Assembly (NCBI RefSeq): GCF_030718205.1
Contig: NZ_JAUZQF010000030.1
Coordinates: forward strand, 1-64,000
DNA: 64,000 nucleotides
Source of the DNA: Nonomuraea turcica
Lineage (GTDB): Bacteria > Actinomycetota > Actinomycetes > Streptosporangiales > Streptosporangiaceae
Direction of reading: 5' to 3'
Notes under the pieces: model-generated
Database searches by the model: none
Seen by the model: the letters and a program-made list of their open reading frames with translations, nothing else
What the model was told of the DNA's origin: nothing
Part shown: positions 1-7,856 of the stretch, in pieces
Layout: every line of letters begins with the position of its first letter
Numbering within the stretch: position 1 is the first letter of the stretch
Position numbers and translations under genes: made by a program

Positions 1-2
1 TG

Positions 3-701
3 GTGGTGCGCCGGACCTCCTCGACGCAGGACCGCCAGCGAGCCTTCGCCGAACTGCGCGCCTACATGGACGATCTGATCACCCGTAAGGAGTCCGAACC
101 GGGCGACGATCTGTTCAGCCGGCAGATCGCTCGGCAGCGCGAGGAGGGCACGCTCGATCACGCGGACCTGGTGAGCATGGCCTTCCTGCTACTGTCTGCC
201 GGGCACGAGACCACGGCGAACATGATCTCGCTCGGCGTGATCGGGCTGCTTTCCCACCCGGAGCAACTGGCCCTGATCAAGGCCGACCCGGGCAAGACGC
301 TCATGGCCGTGGAGGAATTGCTGCGCTACTTCAGCATCGCTGACGTGGTCACCTCCCGGGTGGCTATTGAGGATGTGCAGATCGGCGGGGTGAGTATCAA
401 GGCCGGCGAGGGCGTCATCGTCTCGGGCCTGTCGGCTAACTTCGATCCCTCGGTGTTCACCAACCCGGCCGACCTGGACGTCGAGCGCGGGGCCCGCCAC
501 CACCTCGCCTTCGGATTCGGCCCGCACCAGTGCCTTGGCCAGAACCTGGCCAGGATGGAACTGCAGATCGTCTTCGACACGCTGTTCCGCCGCATCCCCA
601 CCCTGCGCCTGGCGGCACCGGTCGAGGACCTGCCGTTCAAGACCGACGCCGTCATCTACGGCGCCTACGAACTCCCCGTCACCTGGCAAGAAGGGGCATG
701 A
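3..701 (+). CDS. Cytochrome P450, C-terminal part (5' end outside window)
   Basis: Heme monooxygenase of the bacterial ferredoxin-dependent class. About 232 residues are visible and the start is off the left edge. In order: the I-helix oxygen-activation motif AGHETT (visible residues 66-71), the ExxR pair in EELLR (104-108) and the heme loop FGFGPHQCLG (170-179), whose Cys177 ligates the iron. The fold core is complete to its end. The stop codon overlaps the ATG of the ferredoxin gene (ATGATG), so the two are translationally coupled and the ferredoxin is very probably its redox partner. The substrate cannot be told. Confidence 0.95.
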   Translation: MVRRTSSTQDRQRAFAELRAYMDDLITRKESEPGDDLFSRQIARQREEGTLDHADLVSMAFLLLSAGHETTANMISLGVIGLLSHPEQLALIKADPGKTLMAVEELLRYFSIADVVTSRVAIEDVQIGGVSIKAGEGVIVSGLSANFDPSVFTNPADLDVERGARHHLAFGFGPHQCLGQNLARMELQIVFDTLFRRIPTLRLAAPVEDLPFKTDAVIYGAYELPVTWQEGA

Positions 702-895
702 TGCGGATCACAGCGGACATCGGGGTGTGCGTCGGCTCCGGTCAATGTGTCCTGACCGAGCCGGCCGTGTTCGACCAAGACGACGACGGCATCGTGGTCC
801 TGCTGAGTGACCACCCCGACGACGAAACCGCGGCACGGGCGCGCGACGCCGTCCCCCTGTGCCCGTCCCGAGCCCTATCCATCCTGGAGGAGTAA
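698..895 (+). CDS. 3Fe-4S ferredoxin, P450 redox partner
   Basis: A ferredoxin of 65 residues that passes single electrons to the upstream P450. Three cluster cysteines are visible: C11 and C17 (CVGSGQC) and the one in LCPSRAL near the end. The missing fourth Cys is typical of the 3Fe-4S type encoded beside actinobacterial CYP105-like genes. Two adjacent ATGs (698 and 701) overlap the P450 stop, and either could be used. Length is normal for the family. Confidence 0.93.
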   Translation: MMRITADIGVCVGSGQCVLTEPAVFDQDDDGIVVLLSDHPDDETAARARDAVPLCPSRALSILEE

Positions 896-919
896 GCACA
901 ACCCGGAGTGATCAGGGGT

Positions 920-1050
920 CAGGACGGAGGTATACGCTCTGGTACGGGGCTGATGATCATGTCGCCCCGGCCGTCGGAGATGCGGCCGGCCCGCTTGGGC
1001 ACCAGCACCGGCTCGAAGGTGCTGTTAGGCGTCATTCGTTCTGGCCACTG
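920..1050 (-). pseudogene. IS256-type transposase fragment
   Basis: The minus strand encodes STFEPVLVPKRAGRISD followed by GRGDMIIS. This resembles the central part of IS256-family transposases (family pattern: FEP-IVPKR-RR, then a short run before ISLYAKGM). Nothing recognisable continues on either side, so only about 40 codons survive. Recognition is from memory of the family pattern. Confidence 0.45.
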
Positions 1051-1228
1051 GGCAGTGTCGCCGCGTCGCTCCAGCTGGGCATCTGAATCGATCTTGGTGT
1101 TCTTGTTGCTGTCCTTGGTGCGCGACGACAGCGTGAGCATGTCCAGGGAAGACAACGGCTCTGCCCGATCTCCCTGTCGTGGCGCGACGTGATCGGGAAG
1201 GGCCGTGGTGCGGTGCTTGGAGGCACCG

Positions 1229-1543
1229 ATGCTCACGGTAGGCAAGGACGAGGCCGGCGTCGAGCGCCGGTTACGCGAAGGCGGGCTGCATTGCCCGGAC
1301 TGTGCCGGGCATCTGTGCCCGTGGGGCTGGGCGCAGCCGCGGACGGTGTGGGGTATCGGCTGGCGGCGGCGGATCCGGCCGCGCCGGTCGCGGTGCCGAA
1401 CGTGCGGGCGGACGCATGTGTTGTCGCTGGTCAATGTGTTGTGGCACCGCCGTGACGATGTCTCGGTGATCGGGGAGGCGCTGACGTTATCTGGGGTGCC
1501 GAGAGGGCGTCAGCTGCCTGCGTTGCAGTATGCATTGGCCTGA
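1229..1543 (+). pseudogene. DUF6431-type zinc-ribbon protein, truncated
   Basis: Starts MLTVGKDEAGVERRL and carries two CxxC pairs (CPDCAG and CRTCGRTH), the zinc-ribbon layout I associate with DUF6431 proteins that sit beside Tn554-type integrase cassettes in actinobacteria. The usual helix-turn-helix remainder is missing. After RRDDVSVIGEALTLSGVP the frame runs into unrelated sequence and stops. It lies directly upstream of an integrase tail, so it is probably part of the same dead cassette. Confidence 0.5.
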
Positions 1544-1685
1544 TCTCGTCCAACGGCCACGCATCGCAGAAATCCGCGACAACCTCATCGCCCGCATCGC
1601 CGAGGCTGAACGCGAAGGCTGGCTCGGCGAAATCGAAGGACTCCGAGTCAGCCTCGCCGGCGCGAACGACAAGCTGGCCAAATAG
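1530..1685 (+). pseudogene. Tyrosine integrase C-terminal tail (Tn554 TnpB-like)
   Basis: An open stretch of 51 codons, MHWPDLVQRPRIAEIRDNL then IARIAEAEREGWLGEIEGL, matches the tail that follows the catalytic domain in actinobacterial Tn554-type integrases. The catalytic R-H-R-H-Y region is absent, so this is a remnant. It is followed by remains of a DUF6262 gene, the usual third gene of such cassettes. Confidence 0.6.
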
Positions 1686-1868
1686 ATCGACGAACAGGCG
1701 GCCACACCACGGTCGACCTCGGCTTCCCTACCACCCCTGGGAAGCAATGAGCCGGGTTCCGATGGGGTCTACTCAGGACACCGATCGCATGTCACGCATA
1801 CGGCCGCCCCGTGAGCCGCCTCTTACTCCCACCGGTTCGGTCCTCAGGACCTCGGGCGCCGACGCCTG

Positions 1869-2240
1869 TTGACGGGACACCCAGATCCTCACACGCTCGC
1901 GGAGGATCAGCGAATCAGTATCCAGACCAAGATCGAAACGGAGTTCAGAGAAGCCCAGGTCGCACGCTCCTGGCTCTACACCCAGCCGGACATCCGCGCC
2001 GAGATCGAACGCCTCCGAACCCTGACCCCGGGCCGCTACCGTCCGCCGCTCCGGCTACCCAACGCGGCAGCGACGGCTCGATCGCTCGCCGTCTGGAGAC
2101 CGCTCTGATCCGGAACCGCGAACTCACCGCCGACAACCAGCGGTTCCGCCGGCACCTCGCCCACGCCCTCGGCCAACTCCGCGCCACCGGCCTCCCGGTC
2201 GCGGATGAACCCGAGGCAGCCCGAGGACACTCTTCGATCA
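1869..2240 (+). pseudogene. DUF6262 (TnpC-like) gene, frameshifted
   Basis: One frame gives VARSWLYTQPDIRAEIERLR, the helix-turn-helix signature of DUF6262. Sequence resembling the continuation of the family, a coiled-coil tail (SIARRLETALIRNRELTADN, then QRFRRHLAHALGQLRAT), lies in another frame from about 2062. At least one frameshift between about 2000 and 2060 breaks the gene, the family's N-terminal part is missing and the 3' end is replaced by ISL3 debris. In intact Tn554-like elements the family accompanies two tyrosine integrases. Confidence 0.6.
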
Positions 2241-2341
2241 CAATCGGCCCCTGCTTACACAGCGTCAGAACGACCTGCATCGCCTCGTCGAAGACATCGT
2301 CCTCAACAAGAGGATGCAGGTCACAGCCTCCGCCCAAGCGA

Positions 2342-2765
2342 TCAGCTCAAGATAAGCTGGCGCAGGGCGAAGTCGTCGACCCCCACGACCCGCAGCGAGC
2401 CCACCTTCGGCTCCGGGGCGGCGCGCACCAGGCGCAGCAAGATGTCCTTGGCCACCTCAAGCCCGAGCCTGGCCGCCAGTCGCGCACCAGGACGGGCGGC
2501 CATCGTCACGGCGACCAAGGCCAACATCTTGCGGAGCAGGGGCGTGTATCGGGCATGCGGGCTAGTCAGGCCGGCCACTTGCTCGGCGAACCGTCACCGG
2601 CAGCACAGTTGTGACCCCACCGAGCGCGGCGTCCCTCAATCGCCGGACATACCGGCCATGCACCCGACTCGAGGCCTGCCCGCAGCCTGAGCAGGCGCTT
2701 GTGGCTGCTCGAACGCGAGCGTGCAAGGCTACCAATACGGCCGCTCGCCCCACTGCCTCAACCAC
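2342..2765 (-). pseudogene. ISL3-family transposase, N-terminal and middle fragment
   Basis: Minus strand, reading from 2765: ATSACSGCGQASSRVHGRYV (the zinc-binding N-terminus of ISL3 transposases), then in another frame HARYTPLLRKMLALVAV, ARLAARLGLEVAKDILLRLV and VGSLRVVGVDDFALRQ. VGVDDFA carries the first catalytic Asp region. A frameshift lies near 2565-2580 and the C-terminal half with the remaining DDE residues is missing. No terminal repeats seen. Confidence 0.75.
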
Positions 2766-3041
2766 GACCCCGGCCAGATGCGGGAGTAACTCCTCAAGAG
2801 ATCCAGAACTGCAGGCCGAACATGATCAAGGAAGAGATCATCCTGCGTCACAAGATCAGCGACAGAGCCCTCTGCGCGTACTTGCCTTTGCACGTTCACC
2901 TGTACGCCGACAATGCGCCGAATCCCGTCGAGTTGCTGTTTGGTGCGGGCGGTCCTGGCTTCCGGCCCGGGGGTCAGCAGCAGCCCCAGTGCCGCCCGCC
3001 CTGTCATTGGGGTGCCCGCGAGGTGTCGATGCAGGACGAGA

Positions 3042-3650
3042 TCACGGCCGAAAGGCCCGCGCGGCCGTGTCGAGGGCGTCGGTGACAGCCCGTTGGATGC
3101 CCTGGCCGTCCATGTCTGCCTCCACGGCCGCGATGGCCGCGCCAACCACGGCGCCGCTGACCAGTCCCACCATGGTCGCTGCGCCGACCGGGTCGAGGAT
3201 GTCCGGATAGGCAGTCTGCAACTCGGCGGCCACCTGGCGTTGCGCATCCGTGATCACTAGCAAGGCGCGTGCCCGCAGCGCCGGTACGGACAGCAGCAGG
3301 CTCACCCGAAGCCGCCCCGATTCGCTGGCGATGTTCAGCAATTCCCGCTCCGAGGCCGCCACGCGGTTGATCGCGCGCACCAGGACATCGAGCGGAGGCT
3401 CACCGGCCGTCCGGTCCCCGATGGCCAGCAGGGCCAAGTCGATGCGATGACGATGCTCGGCGAAGACCACGTCGTCCTTCGAGCTGAAGTGTAGGAAGAA
3501 GGTGCTCGGGGACAACTCGGCCGCCTCGGCGATCTGGCTGATCGTGGTCTGCTCGTAGCCCTGCTCCTTGAACAGGCGCAGGGCGGCGTCGATCAGCTGT
3601 CGCCTGGTCCGTTCTTTCTTACGGTGCCGCAGTCCGGTCGCTTCCGTCAT
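3042..3650 (-). CDS. TetR/AcrR-family repressor
   Basis: 202 residues. The N-terminal TetR DNA-binding domain (about residues 10-58) is typical: RTRRQLIDAALRLFKEQGYE, TTISQIAEAAELSPSTFFLH and F-SSKDDVV. The C-terminal ligand/dimer half is not assignable. It is divergent from an SDR gene at 3752 with 101 bp between start codons, and that gap holds inverted repeats that suit a TetR operator. This makes it the likely local repressor of the SDR and of itself. The ligand is unknown. Confidence 0.9.
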   Translation of the reverse strand: MTEATGLRHRKKERTRRQLIDAALRLFKEQGYEQTTISQIAEAAELSPSTFFLHFSSKDDVVFAEHRHRIDLALLAIGDRTAGEPPLDVLVRAINRVAASERELLNIASESGRLRVSLLLSVPALRARALLVITDAQRQVAAELQTAYPDILDPVGAATMVGLVSGAVVGAAIAAVEADMDGQGIQRAVTDALDTAARAFRP

Positions 3651-3681
3651 TCCCCTGACCTTACAGTAGTCGCTACATTAA

Positions 3682-3711
3682 TAGAGTCTCTATATCGATA
3701 GAGCGAGACTA
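3682..3711. promoter_or_regulatory. Candidate TetR operator between 3650 and 3752
   Basis: Nested dyads: AGTCTC at 3685-3690 pairs with GAGACT at 3705-3710, CTCTAT at 3688-3693 pairs with ATAGAG at 3698-3703, and TAGAG-T-CTCTA lies at 3682-3692. This AT-rich island is the only conspicuous symmetry between the divergent TetR and SDR genes. A similar GTCTC/GAGAC motif precedes another TetR-adjacent SDR at 36629. Confidence 0.6.
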
Positions 3712-3751
3712 TGACGTAGACGATGTACTCGTCTCGCGAAGGAGGACCCAG

Positions 3752-4585
3752 ATGGACTCGTTGAGCGGCCAGACCGTTTTCATCACCGGCGGCGCCCAGG
3801 GCATCGGCCTCGGCATGGCGCGCGCCTTCGCCCGCGAGGGCGCGAACGTGGCGATCGCCGACGTCGATCGCGACGCCCTGGACCAGGCGGGCGCGCAACT
3901 ATCGGCGCTGTCCAGCGCAGACGCAATAGGCGTGTTCGAGCTGGACGTGTGCGACCGCACTGGCTTCGAAAGCACTGCAGAGGAGGTCGAACGCCGCCTG
4001 GGGCCCGTATCCGTGGTGTGCAACAACGCGGGCATCCGGCTGCCCGACAGCCTGCCCAAGCTCGGATACCGGCTGTGGGACCTGGTCTTGGGCGTCAACC
4101 TCGGCGGCGTCGTCAACGGCGTGCAGACGTTCCTGCCACGCATGATCGAACGCGGTGCGGCCGGACACATCGTCAACGTCTCCTCGGCCGCCGGGCTCGC
4201 CACCCACCCCAACTCCACCCAAGCAGGCTCGTCCGGTATCACCTACCGGACGTCCAAAAGCGCGGTGATCGCCCTGTCCGAGGCGCTCCACTTCGACCTG
4301 CGGGCTGCGGGCCACCCAATCGGCGTCACGGTCCTGTGCCCCGACCTGGTCAGCACAAAGATCAGCACGAACAGCGCGGTCCGAGGCAACCTGCCCCCGG
4401 AAGAACGCCAGCTCGCCGGACAAGGCGATGCCACACTCGCCCGGCACGGCCTCCACGCTGACACTGTGGGCACGATCGTGATCGCGGCCATCCAGGCAAA
4501 TCAGCTCTACGCACACACCGACCGCACCATGATCGACGCGGTGACCGCCAGGAACGCCGACATCCTCGACGCCATGCCCTCCTAG
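3752..4585 (+). CDS. SDR-family NAD(P)-dependent oxidoreductase
   Basis: 277 residues with the classical short-chain dehydrogenase layout: nucleotide-binding TGGAQGIG at 12-19, NNAG near 91, the serine region NVSSAAG and the catalytic YRTSK (YxxxK) near 165. Start ATG follows GGAGG by a normal distance (GAAGGAGGACCCAG). It is probably a cytoplasmic alcohol/ketone dehydrogenase. The substrate is not predictable. Control by the divergent TetR gene is inferred from layout and the operator-like dyads between them. Confidence 0.92.
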   Translation: MDSLSGQTVFITGGAQGIGLGMARAFAREGANVAIADVDRDALDQAGAQLSALSSADAIGVFELDVCDRTGFESTAEEVERRLGPVSVVCNNAGIRLPDSLPKLGYRLWDLVLGVNLGGVVNGVQTFLPRMIERGAAGHIVNVSSAAGLATHPNSTQAGSSGITYRTSKSAVIALSEALHFDLRAAGHPIGVTVLCPDLVSTKISTNSAVRGNLPPEERQLAGQGDATLARHGLHADTVGTIVIAAIQANQLYAHTDRTMIDAVTARNADILDAMPS

Positions 4586-4735
4586 CCCGGTTCTTCGCGC
4601 CCCTCCACGAGCAAGTGATCTGTAGGGAGACCCTTGCTAACTGGAGCTTCGTCTCATTCCGGGCACAACACGCCTGTAGCGCATCAAATCGCGCACACGG
4701 TTTGAGCTGGGGTTTCTCCGAGCGCGGGCCGGTTT

Positions 4736-5080
4736 TCAGCTACGCTGTGCTGCCTTGCCCGTGTTCGCCGCATGGAGGCTGAGGGCCATCGTGACGAGAC
4801 CGACGATCGCCGATGTCAACGTCACGTCCCAGTTGTCGTCATATGTCCCGTACGCCCACGGGGCGGTGAGCATCAACGTGCCCCACACGGTATTCACCCA
4901 TTCCGCCCACACCATGGCCGGTCTCGCGAGAGCTACGACGGCAGTGCCGACGATGAGGATTCCAAAAGTGAGCAGTGTGCCGGTGGCTCCTCGCTCGCCG
5001 TCGAACCAGAGTGGGGAGAGAATCCCGTAGAGGCCGGCGGCCAGGATCGCCCAGTCCTGCCAGCGTGACCATGCTTTCAT
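4736..5080 (-). CDS. SPW-repeat membrane protein
   Basis: 114 residues and four predicted membrane helices. It shows the internal duplication of the SPW family (PF03779): AAGLYGILSPLWF in the first half and WGTLMLTAPWAYGTYDDN in the second, each ending in a PW pair followed by a loop. Members are small inner-membrane proteins of unknown function, common in actinomycetes. It stands alone on the minus strand. Confidence 0.85.
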   Translation of the reverse strand: MKAWSRWQDWAILAAGLYGILSPLWFDGERGATGTLLTFGILIVGTAVVALARPAMVWAEWVNTVWGTLMLTAPWAYGTYDDNWDVTLTSAIVGLVTMALSLHAANTGKAAQRS

Positions 5081-5270
5081 ATCAACCCCCGCGCAGACCG
5101 GAAACCACCGGTCAGCTGATTCCAGAAACCGATGGCCCGTCCGGCTGTCCCGCTCCGGGACGGAGCCATCATTCCCACGTTTTCGTGTTCGGGTTGTGGC
5201 AGCGCGGCCGGGGCGCGGGTCATGCCCTTGCGGCCGCGACGATCGTGGCCGTTGCGCCGCCGGCCCGGCG

Positions 5271-5729
5271 TCACCGGAGGACGCCTTGCCGGTGTATCGC
5301 GTGGCAGTACAGCCAGAGGCCGACGGTCAGCACCCACACGCCGATGTCGACGAGGGAGAACCGGGGCCCGAGGATGGCCCATCGGTCCATGAATCCGAAC
5401 GTGATGGCGAGCAGACACAGCTGGGACGCCGCGGCGATCAACGCGACCAGGGTCGCCCGGCGGGAGTGGAACAGCAGCAGCAGGGCCGCTGCGAGGCCGG
5501 CGGCGATGTTGATGGTCCAGAAGATGGCCGGGATCGCCGGATAGTCGGTGAAGTACGCGATCTGGGCAGGTCCGTAGCCTTGTTCGGCGAAGTACCCCTG
5601 GTTCAGCGTCCTGGTCAAGATGTAGTCACGCGCACCGACGAGGTACAGGGCGAGTAAGACGAGCCCTACCACCCACAGATGCCACGGTCTTGCTGCCCGA
5701 CGTTGCTGGGTCTGCTCAGCCTGATCCAC
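5271..5729 (-). CDS. Four-helix membrane protein of unknown function
   Basis: 152 residues read from GTG at 5729, which has GGAGAGG just upstream and lies 14 bases inside the end of the AbrB-type gene, so translation is probably coupled. Four hydrophobic segments are visible, starting WHLWVVGLVLLALYLVGARD, then IFWTINIAAGLAAALLLLF, LVALIAAASQLCLLAITFGF and VDIGVWVLTVGLWLYCHAI. No catalytic motif is seen and I do not recognise a named family. The longer upstream reading to 5885 is a shadow of the AbrB gene. Confidence 0.75.
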   Translation of the reverse strand: MDQAEQTQQRRAARPWHLWVVGLVLLALYLVGARDYILTRTLNQGYFAEQGYGPAQIAYFTDYPAIPAIFWTINIAAGLAAALLLLFHSRRATLVALIAAASQLCLLAITFGFMDRWAILGPRFSLVDIGVWVLTVGLWLYCHAIHRQGVLR

Positions 5730-5973
5730 TGGCCTCTCCCCGATTGTCGAACGTCGCGGCGGGCGACTCGCCGAGGACGGTCTCGACCAGCCCGACCGCC
5801 ATCTCCTTGGGCAGGACGGCGATGCCTTTGCCGACGTCGGCGAGCAGCAGCAGAGTGTCGCCCGGGCTGATCCCGAACATGTCACGGATGTCCTTCGGGA
5901 TGACGATCTGACCCTTCTCGCCGACCCTTGCGGTGCCCGCCAGCTTGCCCGGCGGCGGAGGTGATACAGCCAT
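5716..5973 (-). CDS. AbrB/MazE/SpoVT-type DNA-binding protein
   Basis: 85 residues. The swapped-hairpin DNA-binding motif is clear at about residues 13-55: GTARVGEKGQIVIPKDIRDM then FGISPGDTLLLLADVGKGIA. Such proteins act as antitoxins or transition-state regulators. Here the partner gene downstream is a membrane protein, not a recognisable toxin, so a regulator of the membrane gene is more likely than a toxin-antitoxin pair. Confidence 0.85.
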   Translation of the reverse strand: MAVSPPPPGKLAGTARVGEKGQIVIPKDIRDMFGISPGDTLLLLADVGKGIAVLPKEMAVGLVETVLGESPAATFDNRGEASGSG

Positions 5974-6113
5974 GAGCAGGCCCCCTTGGTCGTCTCACTC
6001 GCCAGACTCCCCCAAGGAGTGAGTATGAAATGTATAAGAAATCATAACTTCCTGCCCATGGAAACCGCCCTCCTTGCGCCGGTCGGCCTCGGCCAGGACG
6101 AGAGTCGGCGCAG

Positions 6114-6269
6114 GTCAATGGCTACCCGGCGCTGATCATCGAGCTCAACGGCGAGGTCGACACCGTCCTGGCGGTACGCATCGACGACGGTCTCATCTCC
6201 GGGCTCTATGCCGTCCGCAACCCCGAGAAGCTGTCACATATGGAACGGGAGACCACGGTGAGCCGCTGA
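6114..6269 (+). pseudogene. Tail of an ECF41-type sigma factor (SnoaL-like end)
   Basis: The plus strand reads NGYPALIIELNGEVDTVLAV, RIDDGLISGLYAVRNPEKLS and a stop. This matches the end of ECF41/SigJ sigma factors, including the NPEKL motif also present at the end of the intact sigma factor at 8811-9746. Nothing of the sigma domains is left. A second, dead copy of this sigma type therefore once lay here. Confidence 0.6.
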
Positions 6270-6344
6270 GCCCGGCGACGTAGCCGTCGCGATCTCGTAC
6301 GGAATCGATCTCCTTGAACCTGTCGGTCAGCGGGACCGAGCCCC

Positions 6345-6590
6345 ACATGAAGGGCGTGATGACGCGCATCGTGGAGCACTCAGTGGAGCACTCATCCGCC
6401 AGAGGGAGGTCTCCTCGGCGCCGCTGAGCCCGCGCGTCGTCTCACTGCCCGTCGATCTTCTCCGGCACGAGTCCGGCGCGAGATGCTCCTGGACCACCGG
6501 CCCGCTTCGGACGAGACGATCTTCGAGATCGTGGACGAGGTGTTCCTGAAGGTCCCCGGCCTCCCTCACCGCCATCGGCGGGTGCGCATC
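6345..6590 (+). pseudogene. TetR regulator C-terminal remnant, frameshifted
   Basis: One frame gives LSPRVVSLPVDLLRHE and the next REMLLDHRPASDETIFEIVD then EVFLKVPGLP. Both together resemble the C-terminal end of a common actinobacterial AcrR-type regulator class (pattern PPRVLSLPVDLLRHE ... EIVDEVFLPL). A frameshift lies near 6478 and no N-terminal DNA-binding domain is found. Confidence 0.5.
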
Positions 6591-7044
6591 ACGTCAGGTC
6601 CGTCTCCCGGCCGCGGGCTGCTTGCGGCCGGTCGTCCTTCTGCGCTGCCACGATGATGAGTGCTGCGGAGATGATCCCGACGAAGAACGGGGACGGCACA
6701 AGAAGGACGCCGCCTAACGCACACCACGCCGCGAGGCCCCAGCCGATTCCGGCGGGCAGGGCCACCCCGCGTCCAGCAAGGTTCCATGTCAGGCAGCCCA
6801 GCAGAATGACGGGCACGGCGAAGCTTCCCGGACCGGCCCAGAAGGTGACCTCGTTCTGAAGGGACTCCACGGTCTGAGCGGCGCCCCCGTCCGTGAGGAC
6901 GACCGGGACGGCTGCCCACATCCCCCGATCCACCCAGCCGGTGATGTCCCCCCAGGCGACGAGCGCCAGGAAGGACAGGTGCCCTGTGCCCAGCACGAGC
7001 ATGATCCCGCTTGCCCAGCGGAGCAGCCGCTTCCTGGAGTTCAT
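6589..7044 (-). CDS. DUF6463-like small membrane protein
   Basis: 151 residues from ATG at 7044, which overlaps the stop of the upstream quinone-reductase remnant (ATGA). Four membrane helices are visible, beginning WASGIMLVLGTGHLSFLALV. It resembles the DUF6463 family in length, in the GTGHL start of the first helix and in the later WAGPGSFAVPVILLGCLTW. Function unknown. The longer reading to 7212 only shadows the upstream gene. Confidence 0.75.
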   Translation of the reverse strand: MNSRKRLLRWASGIMLVLGTGHLSFLALVAWGDITGWVDRGMWAAVPVVLTDGGAAQTVESLQNEVTFWAGPGSFAVPVILLGCLTWNLAGRGVALPAGIGWGLAAWCALGGVLLVPSPFFVGIISAALIIVAAQKDDRPQAARGRETDLT

Positions 7045-7631
7045 CGCGACATCCCTTTTCCGCACCGGTCCGCCCGCAGTTTCTCCCCGATCACTCCGAC
7101 GCGGTCTCCAGTGTCCGTCGCGTAGGTCATCCAACGCATGGAGCCGGCCGCGGCATGGATCAGCACGCGCTGACCGGGCCGCACGTCCGCGGTGTCGTGC
7201 AGGACCTGCCACGCGGTGAGCGCCGCCAGCGGCAGCGCCGCGGCGTGTACGTGGTCGAGGCCTGCCGGCTTACGGGTGAAGTGCCGTGACGGTGCGGTCA
7301 CGTACTCCGCGTAGCCGCCTGCCTTGTGTGGGAAGCGCGGCATGCCGAAAACCTCGTCACCGGGCCGGAAGCGGGTGACCCCGGGGCCTACGGCTTCGAC
7401 CATCCCGGACACGTCCCAGCCGAGGATGGCGGGCGGATCGCCCAGCAGCCTGCCGTGCGCCCGTGATTTCCAGTCCGTCGGGTTGACGCCGGCCGCGTGC
7501 ACCCGGACCAGGACCTCCGTCAGCGTCTGTTCAGGACGGTCCACCTCGGCCGGCGTCAGCACCTCAGGGCCGCCCGCGGACTCCTGGATGATCGCGCGCA
7601 TCCGTGCCGTCGCCGTCGTGTCTTCGCTCAT
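7041..7631 (-). pseudogene. Quinone reductase-like MDR, truncated and joined to a foreign tail
   Basis: 196 codons. Residues 1 to about 163 are a good medium-chain NADP-dependent quinone oxidoreductase: VHAAGVNPTDWKSRA, PGDEVFGMP and PGQRVLIHAAAG. The protein breaks exactly where the Rossmann motif GGVGHLAVQIA should follow and instead continues SMRWMTYATDTGDRVGVIGE, which looks like the start of a fumarylacetoacetate-hydrolase-family protein. With no nucleotide-binding domain it cannot be an active reductase. The intact MDR at 55274 is a close relative. Confidence 0.8.
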
Positions 7632-7650
7632 GGGAGAACCCTCCGTAGAC

Positions 7651-7676
7651 GCCGGGCGCGTCTCGTCGCGCCCGGC
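7651..7676. repeat. Perfect 10-bp stem-loop upstream of the MDR remnant
   Basis: GCCGGGCGCG at 7651-7660 and its exact complement CGCGCCCGGC at 7667-7676 enclose a 6-base loop. It sits 20 bp upstream of the minus-strand start at 7631 and just after the SDR operon region. No T-run follows, so it could be a terminator remnant or a leader hairpin. Confidence 0.5.
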
Positions 7677-7856
7677 AGAATGACTGGCCTTGAACCTTCT
7701 TGGTCGGAAGCGATCTGCGGGGACGCCTGGTGACGGTTCCGACGCGTGGAGCCGGTCTTACGCGCCCCAGGTTGGGATTCCCTGGGTCACCCGGCCTCGG
7801 GCGTTAGCCAGCTGGCGGCTGCCTTCGCGCGTTTGCCCCAGGTGCTTTTCGAGCCC

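Noticed and set aside
5716..5973. AbrB-type gene plus downstream gene as a toxin-antitoxin pair
   Set aside because: The downstream product has four membrane helices and no PIN, MazF or Fic motif.
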